A stretch of DNA of 64,000 nt from Chromobotia macracanthus (taxonomy: Eukaryota > Chordata > Actinopteri > Cypriniformes > Botiidae): positions 9,673,501 to 9,737,500 of the forward strand of contig JAZGTH010000059.1 of assembly GCA_036877525.1 (NCBI GenBank). The letters are read 5' to 3'. Shown here one piece after another: positions 26,901 to 37,264 of this stretch. Made by a program: the position numbers and the translations under genes. The notes under the pieces were generated by a model, which saw nothing but the letters and a program-made list of their open reading frames with translations, had not been told where the DNA came from and did no database searches. Each line of letters begins with the position of its first letter. Position 1 is the first letter of the stretch.

Positions 26901-29900
26901 TGTGAGTGGGTGGAGCTTCAAATATTGTTGTGGGGGGGAGGAACTTGAAGTCTAAAAAAGTTGAGATCCAGAGAGAGTCAGAGAGTGTCCTGTTTCAAAT
27001 CTCTGTATTACCTTGATCCGTGTGTCATTTCATGCGCATAGTTATAGAGGCCGATGATGGCTTTGCGCTCCTCGATTCGGGAAAGCAGCATCATCAGTGT
27101 AGTGTACGTCACCACCAGGTCCAGGTAGTTCCTTGTGAGGTCAAAGTTTACAGTCTGTACAAAAATAAAACTTTTATATACCTGCTATATCAAAAACAGA
27201 AATCACGATTTCAAAGAAATGCTCCAAATTACCAAAAATTAAACTTACAATGTCAAAGAAAACTTGACAAGCGTCAATAGTGTTCAGCAGTTCACAAACG
27301 TGATCCTGGAGAAGAAAACAGATCGTTCTTAATGAATGTTCATTTATCTTTTCTTCTATTTCAATTAATACACTTGAATTATGAACACCAATGTTCAAAT
27401 TCTAATCAATGTGATAGTTCATGCAGGGTTTTATGAACACATATTATTAAGCACATACAGCAGGGCTACACTAGTACCTTAAACTCCATAACATCCACAA
27501 AGGTGAAGTAATATAGAGCTAAATTCTTCAGTATCTCTGACTTTTCTTTTTGTAGTTGTGCAAGCTGTTGCTGTAATGAAAAGATAAAGACATCAAGTAA
27601 ACACAATTTTAACAGACATTAACCGAACAAAGTCACATGATTGTGTTGTCTAACCAAGAAACTTATCAGCAGGGTTCACATAAGATCATTTAGGACTGAG
27701 ACTAAATTAAACTAAAACATAGTCTAAATGTACCGTTGCCCTTAAATTCATTCTAATTCCCTCCGCAAGAGGCATGTAAATGAGTTCTGAATTAAGTTTT
27801 AAACGGTAGTCTTAAAATAAAATGATTTTTGCTGAAATTATTACACAAGCCTTTTTATTCAGGAACAAATAAAAATGGTCTTAGCAGGGCTCAACAATAA
27901 GGATGGCCCAATGGCCCAGGCATCAGATTTTTGGGTCGGTTGGCAGAATCGACCCATCAAGACATCTTGCGTTTGTTTTACTTTAAAAACAAATGGATTT
28001 GTGGTAATGTTTTGAACCATTTGCCATTCCAGCAAAAGTGTATGTATAGCTGTTACAGTTACATTATAGATTTTGGACCTATAAAAATATAATGCTAGTA
28101 ACACATAGCATTATATCAAATATTATATTTACAGGTAAAATGTGTAATATTAGTAGTGTGGCCAGTAAAACACTTTTTGTTAAGCCCTGTCAAAGAATTG
28201 AATGAACCCTGCATCAAGTCCTGACACACACTTCCTTCTGCTTCACGCTGTGTGTGACTCTAGAGCAAAAATGCATTACTGCTGCACCTGGGAAATTCTA
28301 CATGAAAACAGTAACATGACTGTTATGGTCTCATTTCTGAACTTCACATCAATGTTTGGATAACATACTTTTAAAGAAGGTCCAACGTTTTTAAAACTGC
28401 AGGATTTGAGGAGACTGTTACTTCAGGAGTCTTTCTAAAGTGAAGGGTAGTGCAGATATGCTCTAGAATCAAGTTAGTGACGGAATCCTCTTAGTATCTA
28501 TTAGGATTTTCCAGAAAACCAGGTTAGAACTGTTGGGGTTAAAGATTCACTGCAGATACCCATAAAGCCCAATATCAAAGGAACTGAGAAGACAAAATGC
28601 CCTTCAAAAACAACCCCATCCCCACCCTGCAACCTTTTACCCTGGTGATGGTGTACTTTCTGTCCTAGCAAGTGATGTAAATCCACTAGGTCAAGAGGTT
28701 AAGTATAAAATAAATCTGATATTTAATTAAAGTAGGTATATGGTATGATATTAGGAACAGCAGAGAGGGAGATGAAACAGTGATTGACAGTGACAAACTG
28801 TATAGATCAGGGCAGGCGAGGGCAAATCTTAGAAAAAACTAAAAATGTTATTTTACATCAGGAAAATGAAGGCCATTTTAAAAGACCATTTTGCCACATG
28901 CTGCTTTGCATTGTGATAGCGCCATATTTTTCATACCCAAATTACATCATGTTCACAAAAATGATTTAATGATGCAACAAACCTTAAACACCCCCAAAAT
29001 AGCTTTCATTTACATTTTGGAGTGAAATGTGAGCCAGACACGTTCTTGACTGAAGTTTTGTCATCTCCGTCTCTGCTCTTTTCAGAGTAAAATGTTGGAG
29101 CAAAACTATATGATGCTGTGTACAAGAGACCACACCCCCTACAATATTTGCTTAGAAACAGACTGGATAAATATACTAAAGAAAGCATGTACCCATGCAG
29201 TAACAGACAGAAAGGAAGCTCAGAGCGTGACCCAATTAGATCAAATGTCACCAAATTATTACCGTTTATAAATTCTGAATTTTAATAAAGGGCAAATCTG
29301 AGATTCCTTTAGTCCAAGTAGGTTATTTAAATACTGACACATATATATATGTGAGTACAACTGAAATGTTAAACTACATATACAGCAGCAGGAACTAAAC
29401 AATAAAGCAAATAGGACTCCACATGGAGTCCAAACTTACCAAAAGAATAATCCAGAAAATAGCCATGTTAAGCATGCAAAAAATGCAAAGAAACAAAAAA
29501 AGGAAATATAAAACAACACTGAAAGCAACTCAAATACAGTTCAACATGACACAGCTCCACATCATCGTGAGAAGCAGTTAGACATTCTGAACACATAGCA
29601 TCTGAAATATACAACACCTGTAAACAACAACGGTGGCTAATTATTACAGATGAACCAAAAAACAAATAAACACAGGACACACACTTGACACATGAAAGGC
29701 ATATCTCAAAATTATATTTCACAGCACGTGTGGAAAAAAAGTGTTAATTTGTAATGAGACAATCCTGGCAAAACAAAAATCAAATCAAGACCTGAGCTGC
29801 ATGACACTGAAGACTTCCCACTATTTCCCTCAAAAACACCTTTATTTTGAGGAAAGATACAGAGATTCGGGAAAGCCCTCTTATGGGTCACCACCTCACG

Positions 29901-32900
29901 TTCTACAACTAAATAAAATGAACGGCTCAAACGTATTAAAAATAAAAAGTGCTAGAACTGTGTGTTTTTACATTGGAAATGATGATCTAAACTAAATCCC
30001 TACGACCATATGCACTGATGTATAAATCACACAGATTGTTGTGGAATGGGCATCATGGTAACCCATGAGTAGCATGAAAACATGCTGTAGAGATGTTCAG
30101 GGTTGTGGAAATGGCAACAAGTTTAACAAAAGAACTATGGTACTGGTAATCAGAAGAGAGACTGAAACTGCTGAAACACAAAACAGAAAACAAAGCATTT
30201 AATTCACAACTACAGCAGTTGTCACCTCACACCAGCAGAGTCCCCATCTCCACGTGAAATCAGCACTGAGGATATGAAAACTTTGTTTACGACATACGGT
30301 CACATAGCAAAGATAAACAGTCGCAGAGTATATGGAACCAGAGTTTGAAAGTTTACATGACATATTCGATACAGCAATTAACACATAAAACTTCTAAAAA
30401 ATCTAGGAAAAATCTGATCTCTAGTGACACTTCTCCTTTAATTCAGTTTTGGAGCACCTTCTAGCATCCTTATTTTCCAGCAGCATTGAGACTAGTGCAC
30501 ATCAGCAAATCTGATCTGGGTCACAGCACCAGATTTAAATAAAAGAGTTGTTTTCTGGTGTACTTTCAAACTGTTAGCCACTATTACACTGCAGATAATA
30601 CTGCAGCATCAAGAAATCTCATCTTTGATACTTTTCACTGAGGACTGAGACACTGGGATGATATCCTTGGTAACCATGGTGATCAAAACTGTCTGATGCA
30701 CTAATGCACCCCTGAAAGGAAGAAACATGTAATATTTTGCAAAGGAATACTTACTAATTTCCTGGACAAACATCTCATCCATGCGTCAGGCTGATCTAGG
30801 CACTGATTAAAGGTGCTGTAAGCTCATTTTATTTGACTGCAGCCATGCCCCCTCTCTCATCTAAAGCCCCACACTCCAATGACATGTCAGCAAAACTGAG
30901 CATTCAAAATGATTCACAGCCAGAAATCAGTTGACTGACTTAACCAACGTGTATGGGTTTGATCACCCTCAAAATTATATAACGTACCTCGATGTGGTGT
31001 AAAAGTGTTTACCAAAAGGATAAGTATGGGTCAGCAACCATACAGTAAAATGTCTTTAGTCTGGATGTTTTATGAATGATATAGAGAAATTGCTTACAGC
31101 ACCTTCAATAAATTTAACAGGTTAAAATTCAGACGTCCTGTGTTAAAATGTTGAACACATTCTAGAAGAATCACTTCATGATATCATCAGCAGGTTTGTT
31201 ACAATTGGACCGCAATATGAAACTTACGTTGTTGTTGCGCGTCTCGACGGCTGGGAATTTTCTGACGATGAACTTCACGGCCGACTCCAGGTTTTTGTCA
31301 ATCAGGTACGAGGGCTTTGCTTTGGGATCTCCACAGGCCTGGAATGAACAGGGAAAACATCACTGCTTAACATGCAAGAGTCTGATATTTCACTGATCAT
31401 GAGACAGAGAATCAAACTGTATGAGACGGGTCAGAGATGAATGGAGAGGTAAAGTGAAGAGATTCATCACAGTTAGTAAATGCAGTGAAGACATGAAATA
31501 GCCAGAACATACAAGAGAAGGAGAAGAAGGAGAGAAAGGATGCAAGCAGGGTTCTGGAAACCGTAAGGAATGGGACTCTTTCTCTTCTGATTCCACTTAA
31601 CAATTCCTTTCAGAAAGTAAATAATCGATCATAACTATATTATACCACTGCATTAACTGCATTAAAGAAAAACAATAAAAATAAATGTTAGCAAAAATTT
31701 TAATTACTGCAGCAATAATCTGAATCTTTAACTAAATGTTAACATATGAATAACAAGCCTAGTAGCTGTTAAAAAATACAACCTGTTCTCAATTCTCAGC
31801 CCTTACAGAAGGACAGATAAAGAGAGAAACAGAGAGAGAATTAGAAAAGCTCTGCAAACAGACAACGTGCTGTGTGACAAGTTAGTGGAACACTGACGGC
31901 AATATGACCAGAGAGAGCAGTGATGATGAGTTTACTGGAGAGTGCGTCTGATTAGCTGGCTGCTCTGTAAGATGGGAGTGTTTTACAGGATGAAGGAGTT
32001 CGGCAGTAGATGTGCAGCTGAGGTGGGGCAGTGTGTATGGTCACATGACACATTAAACGATGCTTGACATGCACCTCCAGCTAAAGCCGCATCAGATCTC
32101 AAGACCATCTCAGTGTGCATGACAACACATGCAGAGGCTCTGGATGCTGGAAGACAACATGTGTGTTTTTACGAAGCACGTTAGGTCGTTCCCAAAAGAA
32201 GACACCGCATGGCTACTAGACCGGAGTTACACGCAGGTGCTGGATATAATGCAAACCGGTGTTTAAAATTCACTTTCATTTTGCACTATGAAGTCAAAGT
32301 GCTCAGAGTAACCTGCTTACATTAATTAACTGTAACGAATTACCTCCCATGCCCATTTATAATGATTTACACAGCCAATCACAGAGAAGTAAATAAATCC
32401 ATATGGATTCTTAACTATGCCTCTAAAATCTAAAATTTTGTTTCTCTGTGTTTAATGTTTTACTGACATCCAAAGAACTGGTGCTGAACTGGTACTGTGC
32501 AGTTACAAGGAACTAAAGCAAATAAAGAGAATGGAAAAAATAAAAAGAACAAATAAAGAAGAAATATGGAGAGGAAAAGAAAAATGAGCCTCATGCATTA
32601 ATAATAATATCTATTATCCCAACAAAATGGGAGCAAAGTTTTGCAGTTCTGTGTAGGGCTGGGCAATAATTTTGCTGGCAATATGCAATTAAGTAACAAT
32701 GTAAATATCACAATTCTTTAAAACAGTTTAATCTGGCAATTAAAGACTGCGTCATTAGACTACTCTTGCGGTTAAGATAACGTATATTGCCCGGCCCTAT
32801 TTACACACCTAACTCTGGATTTGTAAGGCTGACAAGTTAAAGATCGTTAAACAACAATCAAAACGAAATTCACTCCAACCAAAGAAATAAAAACAGAGGA

Positions 32901-35900
32901 AATGAAAGAGTCTTGCTGGTGCTACAGTTTGGGAAGGGCCTTGTTTTGTGAGTTGTGTACAGAAAGTTCATGGGTCATGAAGCTGATAGAAGGGGGGGGC
33001 TGAGATTTTAGGAAGGTGTAAAGCTGTGCAAACCTTCCAAACTTGTCCTTGCTGGGAGAAGCATTGTAACAGAAAGAGAGAGAATTACACATTAACACAG
33101 GTTCCAATGTCTGCCACACATTTCACTTCAAAACAAATGAGCTTTGGGAACTAAATGTAAGTGGTTCCGGTAAGTGTGTTGGTTTGGATCTTAAAGAGGG
33201 ACGCAGGGTTCTGTTGGGTAACACAGTGTACTGAGAGGCAGTTGTTCCCAGAGCTAACACTGACACCATATAGAATTCACCCCTTCAGGAGCCGGAACTG
33301 TGAGCCGATTCAAATCCATGTTCAACAGAAGATCAGGAAGTTTGTGATTAGTCAAAGAAACATAACCCATGCAAGTAAAAGGGAACCAAGGTCAACATGT
33401 TGACAAAATGACCGAAAACAAATGATAAAACAATGACAAACAGAAACACACACCGCAAAAGCAGAGCGAGCAAACAAACAAAACAAACAAACAAAAATGA
33501 CATTATCTGTTCAAATTCATCAGATCATCTCATGCACACGATTCCTGCTGACGCCACTGATTTTTAGACAATGTGACAGATTTTTAGACAGATTTTTAAA
33601 AGTTTGGGTTAGGGAATGTGTCAGACGATCTCATTTTAATCACACTAAACAAATGTTAAATGATTAATCATTTAGCTGTTTGCCTTTTCTATAATTCTTT
33701 AGTACAAAAGACAAACACTTAATAATTCAATGGGGTTAACGGTTTAAGAGAATGCTAATGCAATTTTGTTTATATTGCCACCTTAAAAATGTTCAACTCT
33801 GCAGCAACCAATCAGAAGTGAGACAATAGAAAGTCAGGGACTTCACCAGCACTTCAGTGAGAAGCCCTAAATATGCTTCATAAGTCTGTACTATCTATAC
33901 TGCTCTAGGTATTTTTAACCAATTTTTTACCATTGTAACAACCAATGTAATTTAGTGTCTTCACTAAACTATCACTTCATCACTTGTATGCTGTGAAAAT
34001 GTGCAAATGATTCTAGAAAGGGCATTAGCTTCCTGTTGCTCAGGATTTCATGTCAGGCTAAACAGACTGTGAGATAAGAGTGCACTTCCTGTTGTTTCCA
34101 GGGAAGTGTTCTGCTGTCATTTCCTGTGGAACAATTTTACTGACAATTTTACTCAAAACCAGTGTCAGTCTAGGCTTAAACTGAACAAGAACAGGGAACA
34201 TGAGAAGCTACAGAGGTGAATGCATGTCTACCTGATGTTGTAACATACAAACAGAAAGCATCAAATGTTTAATATAAAGCAGCAAAAACAACAACAACAA
34301 CGCATGCATTTCCTGATGTCAGTATCAAATTCTATGTAAAATGTTTAACTCCCTGTACGCATTAAACACAACAGAGCACAGATCTGACAGGGCTCAATGC
34401 CTGCCAGTTGCTAGGCAACAGGACTACCAAAAGCATGCATTCCAATTTCTAGTTCTGTGGAAGCGAAATATCTCAACTACATTAGACCCCCCCCAGGACA
34501 TTTAATATAAAATAAAAGACAATTTTTCCAAACTGGTTTAGTCAAGTTTGGTAAAGTATGTTCTACCATGTTGTATTCTGAATGGATATGATGCATGGGA
34601 GTACACAAGAGAGAATATTCTGGATATTGTGCCAGGTTGTTGACCTTTAGTGTCTTGTTTGGATGAGTGAGGTTAGACAGACACAAGAGTGACATCAGTG
34701 GACACTGAGAGCTTCTGGCACTCTAAACAGCCATCACACACACTGATGATATCACATCCCAGCATCTGAGCGAGTTCACGGGCTGAGGGGGAAACAAATG
34801 CAAACAGCACCAGCGCTTCACTAGCCCATCAGAACTGACCCGCCTCCACTGCTGCCTCAGAGCCAAGCCTTTCTCAAAGCCCTAAGAAATGCCTTCACTG
34901 AAGGAGATGGGAAAACATCCTTTGAAAATGTAGGCTAGACTTTTCAGGGCCATTAATAATGTTACGTTGTGACATTATTTTCAAGACATTTAAACATTTC
35001 ACACACCAGTTCTGATTCTCATAATGTTTCCGTGAAGTGATGGAAATGTTACTTTACAGGTTTTTTACAAATATTAGAAATTGGAAATTTGTTTTTATTC
35101 ACCTACATAACTGATGATAGTACCAATTTTCAGTTTAGTACCAATTTTTAGTTATTACTGCTTAAAGTTTCTCAACGGACCACACAAAAATGCAGTAAAT
35201 ACTCTATAAATAAAATAATATATCAATGGACATTGATGGGGGAAATGTGCTTAACTGTCATCAATAAGTGACAAATGCAGAAAAATCTAAAACTTGCCAA
35301 AATAGGATTTACACAGAATGTATTACTAAATGTAACTGCTTAATTGTTTCTTATCAGCAGCAACTGTCTACTGTCACAATTCACACAACACTACAACAAC
35401 TAAAGGAGCTGATGAATTCTTCAGATCACAGCTGTCAAACTACCAACAGGGCCGTATGATTGACATCTGTCAAGAGTGCTTTAGACATGAGGCATGATAG
35501 CTGAAAGAGATTGAGTTTACAACAGAAACCAAACACCCCACAAACGTTAACATACAGAAATATACTAATGAAGATATAACTGAAAATCAACCTAAAATAT
35601 CCATTTTATCCAAGACTGTCAACAACAGCAACTACCAGATATCTACAATAAGATTTCTTCACAGGAACTCAGGACATCAGAGCTGTGATGTCTGGATTGG
35701 ATTATCCTCGTCTAGTTTCAGGTTTATCATGGGTACAGATGCCAGTGACAATGTACAATAAAATGAGTGTGACACAGGCGTTCTACAGCATGTGCTATAT
35801 AGTAATAAAAAATCAAGGTAACACAGAATTAAAATGTATAGAGAAACACTTTAAGATATATTTGCAGACAGCTACAGCTGGTCAATGAAAGAGCTTTAAA

Positions 35901-36215
35901 AGCTGTCACAATGAGGATCTATTCTGGACTATTTAGAGTCTCAGGGGCAGCCTTAACTTTGGCTTTGTGCTCTTTAGCCTGAATAGATAATGACAATATA
36001 TATAATATAGCATAGCATAGCACGTAATCTGCTTTACAGTCGCGGGGGGGGGGTGTCAAAAACAGGACAGTAAGCATTCTGATCACTATCATCATCTTCA
36101 TCATATTAGAGCCACCCATTTTGGACAGATGGCTGGTGATTCACAACCCTACACTAAATATCAAGCAAATGGGCCAACTTTGCAACCTAAACATGAGATT
36201 CAAAGACATCAAGGA

Positions 36216-36303
<88 letters not shown>

Positions 36304-36502
36304 AGGGCCTGGCCTGAAACAACCTGTATGTGTGTGTGTGTGTGTGTTTACTGCAGTGCTGGTGAACACACACGCATGAAGCGCAGGTTCTCACCTTCTT
36401 GATGTTGTAGATGCGCGTCAGCATCCCGACGCCGCGGTCACTGAGGATCGTCAGCTTCTCCGCCAGCTTCTGCTGGCTCGGCTGCAGCGCGCCCCGAGAC
36501 AT
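11327..36502 (-). CDS. nckap1: nckap1: NCK-associated protein 1 (30 constitutive coding exons, 1128 aa)
   Basis: Nap1/HEM-family scaffold of the pentameric WAVE regulatory complex. It pairs with CYFIP/Sra1 and relays Rac1 to Arp2/3-driven actin assembly at the membrane. I traced all 30 exons from ATG (36502) to TAA (11327-11329). Every junction is GT-AG, every phase matches, and the total is 3387 nt, giving exactly 1128 residues, the same length as human NCKAP1. Sequence is near-identical to the mammalian protein throughout, from [20 protein letters not shown] to the C-terminus YKQSVSSSA (human ends SVTSSA). The gene spans 25 kb with compact 3' exons and large introns 1 and 2. It is transcribed divergently from dusp19. 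An extra 18-nt microexon in intron 1 is listed separately. The strong conservation leaves little doubt about identity or function. Confidence 0.98.
13969..13998 (-). repeat. Relic of a tRNA-related fish dispersed repeat
   Basis: ataaaagcatctgattaatc and the following bases through taaatgta are a recognisable inverted copy of the common teleost motif tttacatttagcagatgctttta. The copy lies between nckap1 exons 24 and 25. Longer and better copies of the same motif are at 22738-22785 and 47825-47940. Confidence 0.5.
16101..22946 (-). CDS. nckap1: nckap1 exons 15-22 (residues 495-867)
   Basis: Exon 15 is 22946-22801. Exon 16 is 22371-22239. Exon 17 is 19862-19743. Exon 18 is 19208-19069, carrying the lysine-rich segment [20 protein letters not shown]. 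Exon 19 is 18672-18541. Exon 20 is 17073-16855. Exon 21 is 16733-16603. Exon 22 is 16198-16101. Introns between them contain a hAT-type MITE (21685-22047) and a palindromic MITE (16266-16444). Confidence 0.97.
16266..16444. mobile_element. Palindromic MITE in nckap1 intron 21
   Basis: The ends acactttatt and aataaagtgt are perfect inverted 10-mers. The interior is self-complementary as well: acattctactaactgt near the left pairs with acagtcagtagaatg near the right, and ttagtagaataagttgac pairs imperfectly with the left half. I recognise this layout as a widespread cyprinid foldback MITE. It has no coding capacity and its superfamily is not assigned. Confidence 0.7.
21685..22047. mobile_element. 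hAT-type non-autonomous transposon (MITE) in nckap1 intron 16
   Basis: The terminal inverted repeats tagggctgcacaatat (21685-21700) and tattgtgcagcccta (to 22047) match over about 16 bp. They are flanked by degenerate 8-bp direct repeats, aaacaagg (21677-21684) and ggacaagg (22048-22055), which share six of eight bases. An 8-bp target duplication with TAGGG..CCCTA ends is typical of hAT elements. The roughly 363-bp interior is AT-rich with no transposase. Confidence 0.8.
22738..22785 (+). repeat. Partial tRNA-related fish dispersed repeat
   Basis: It begins catttacatttatgcatctg and continues cagatgcttttatccaaaa, then degenerates. It is a 5'-type fragment of the same family as the longer copy at 47825-47940. 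It lies just 3' of nckap1 exon 15 on the transcribed strand. Confidence 0.6.
24185..26243 (-). CDS. nckap1: nckap1 exons 8-14 (residues 248-494)
   Basis: Exon 8 is 26243-26195 ([16 protein letters not shown]). Exon 9 is 26060-25904. Exon 10 is 25750-25694. Exon 11 is 25608-25405. Exon 12 is 25277-25145. Exon 13 is 24411-24330. Exon 14 is 24243-24185. Introns here are short (mostly 90-800 bp). The encoded stretch includes [20 protein letters not shown] and [20 protein letters not shown], essentially unchanged from mammals. Confidence 0.97.
26351..36502 (-). CDS. nckap1: nckap1 exons 1-7 (residues 1-247)
   Basis: Exon 1 is 36502-36395 (108 nt, from ATG to NIKK, phase 0). Exon 2 is 31338-31228 ([12 protein letters not shown] to ETRNNN). 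Exon 3 is 27570-27478. Exon 4 is 27305-27249 ([11 protein letters not shown]). Exon 5 is 27154-27012. Exon 6 is 26683-26593. Exon 7 is 26488-26351 and contains [19 protein letters not shown]. Introns 1 (about 5 kb) and 2 (about 3.7 kb) are the largest in the gene and hold most of its MITE relics and the alternative microexon. Confidence 0.97.
27885..28189. mobile_element. Degenerate hAT-like MITE in nckap1 intron 2
   Basis: The left end cagggctcaacaataa and the right end tttttgttaagccctg form imperfect inverted repeats (about 12 of 16 bases). Interior starts ggatggcccaatggcccagg, which I recall as typical of fish CAGGG-ended hAT derivatives. No clear target duplication survives. The element is about 305 bp and non-coding. 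Confidence 0.55.
30810..31105. mobile_element. MITE with 14-bp perfect TIRs in nckap1 intron 2
   Basis: aaggtgctgtaagc (30810-30823) and its exact reverse complement gcttacagcacctt (31092-31105) bound a 296-bp non-coding interval. The right end lies about 120 bp on the 3' side of nckap1 exon 2 in transcript sense. The terminal motif is a common fish MITE signature; the superfamily is not assigned. Confidence 0.65.
32654..32799. mobile_element. Short MITE relic in nckap1 intron 1
   Basis: tagggctgggcaata (32654-32668) and tattgcccggcccta (32785-32799) are inverted repeats with one mismatch around 146 bp of AT-rich sequence. No convincing target duplication is visible, so it may be internally deleted or old. 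Confidence 0.6.
33034..33051 (-). CDS. nckap1: nckap1 alternative 18-nt microexon (QGQVWK)
   Basis: In transcript sense this reads CAAGGACAAGTTTGGAAG, i.e. QGQVWK. It is preceded by ttctcccag and followed by gtttgc. Exon 1 ends and exon 2 begins in phase 0, so inclusion gives NIKK-QGQVWK-ACGDPK without a frame change. I recall the same six residues in an alternative mammalian NCKAP1 isoform at this position. The upstream intron has a CU-rich tract (tctctctctttctg) and a TGC just before the acceptor, features associated with neural microexons. The donor is weak, fitting regulated inclusion. Confidence 0.8.
36217..36347. repeat. (CA)42 and inverted (TG)9 microsatellites just after nckap1 exon 1
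   Basis: An uninterrupted CA run of 84 nt (36217-36300) is followed after 28 bp by a TG run (about 36329-36347). They lie 50-180 nt inside intron 1 from the exon-1 donor (36394). The two tracts are complementary and could pair in the pre-mRNA. Confidence 0.95.
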
Positions 36503-37115
36503 GCCTCAAACGACCGATCAAACGAGCTAGTTCACGACCGAGCGGCTTCCCCGTGTAGTGTTGGAGGGTGAAGTGTCGGAGCGCGGAGGCTGTGGTGTTA
36601 AAATGGCCCCATATTACGGGCTGAGGGAACGTCGTCGGGGATGTTTTTTCTAGGTGTTGCCCTGACGGCCAGAACGAGGCTGCTTCCGGCAACGACGTCA
36701 CTGCGTCACGTGACCGGAGCCCCACGTAGGACCGCGCCCCCTCGCACTGCTACAGATTCTGTTGTTACACAGATTTTATTTACGAATTTACTCCGGATTT
36801 ATTAAAGCACAAATCTGAATAAACTCCTGAGTTTTAATGTTTTGTCACAGGTCAAGGCTTAGCAATAGTTTTGCTTAAAGACCTGCAAGCTTGTGTAATT
36901 TACGCAAGTTTTAGGCACGGTACAAGTCCATTTTTGAGACTTAAATGTCACTCTGGTTAGGATTAGTATTTGACAATTAGGAATTGGAAATGCCGTCATT
37001 CATTATTGATTCATTCAGCTGCATGTACCATATGTGTTTGAAACAACGTCACGCATGCGCACACATGCAGTAGCTTTTCTTTCCTTCGGGCGGCAGTGTT
37101 CTGCTGATCTGTCCC
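36503..37115. promoter_or_regulatory. Presumptive bidirectional promoter of nckap1 and dusp19
   Basis: The start codons of nckap1 (36502, minus) and dusp19 (37265, plus) are about 760 bp apart, head to head. The nckap1 side is GC- and CpG-rich (about 36400-36740) with an ETS-like cttccgg, a CRE-like gacgtcac and a palindromic E-box gtcacgtgac (36705-36714). On the dusp19 side, acgcatgcgcac (37051-37062) resembles an NRF1 site. There is no TATA box. A donor-like CCCAG|gtaatc at about 37116 suggests a non-coding first dusp19 exon. Promoter function is inferred. Confidence 0.6.
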
Positions 37116-37264
37116 AGGTAATCATGATGAATCTTCTCAATTTTCAAGTATCAAGGTCAGGGACGGCCGATGGGCATCACCAGTGACACAACAACCACCG
37201 ATCTTACAGCAGAAAAAGTCGAAGCCATTACATATCTGCCGTGGGCATCCCCTCCGCAAATGTG

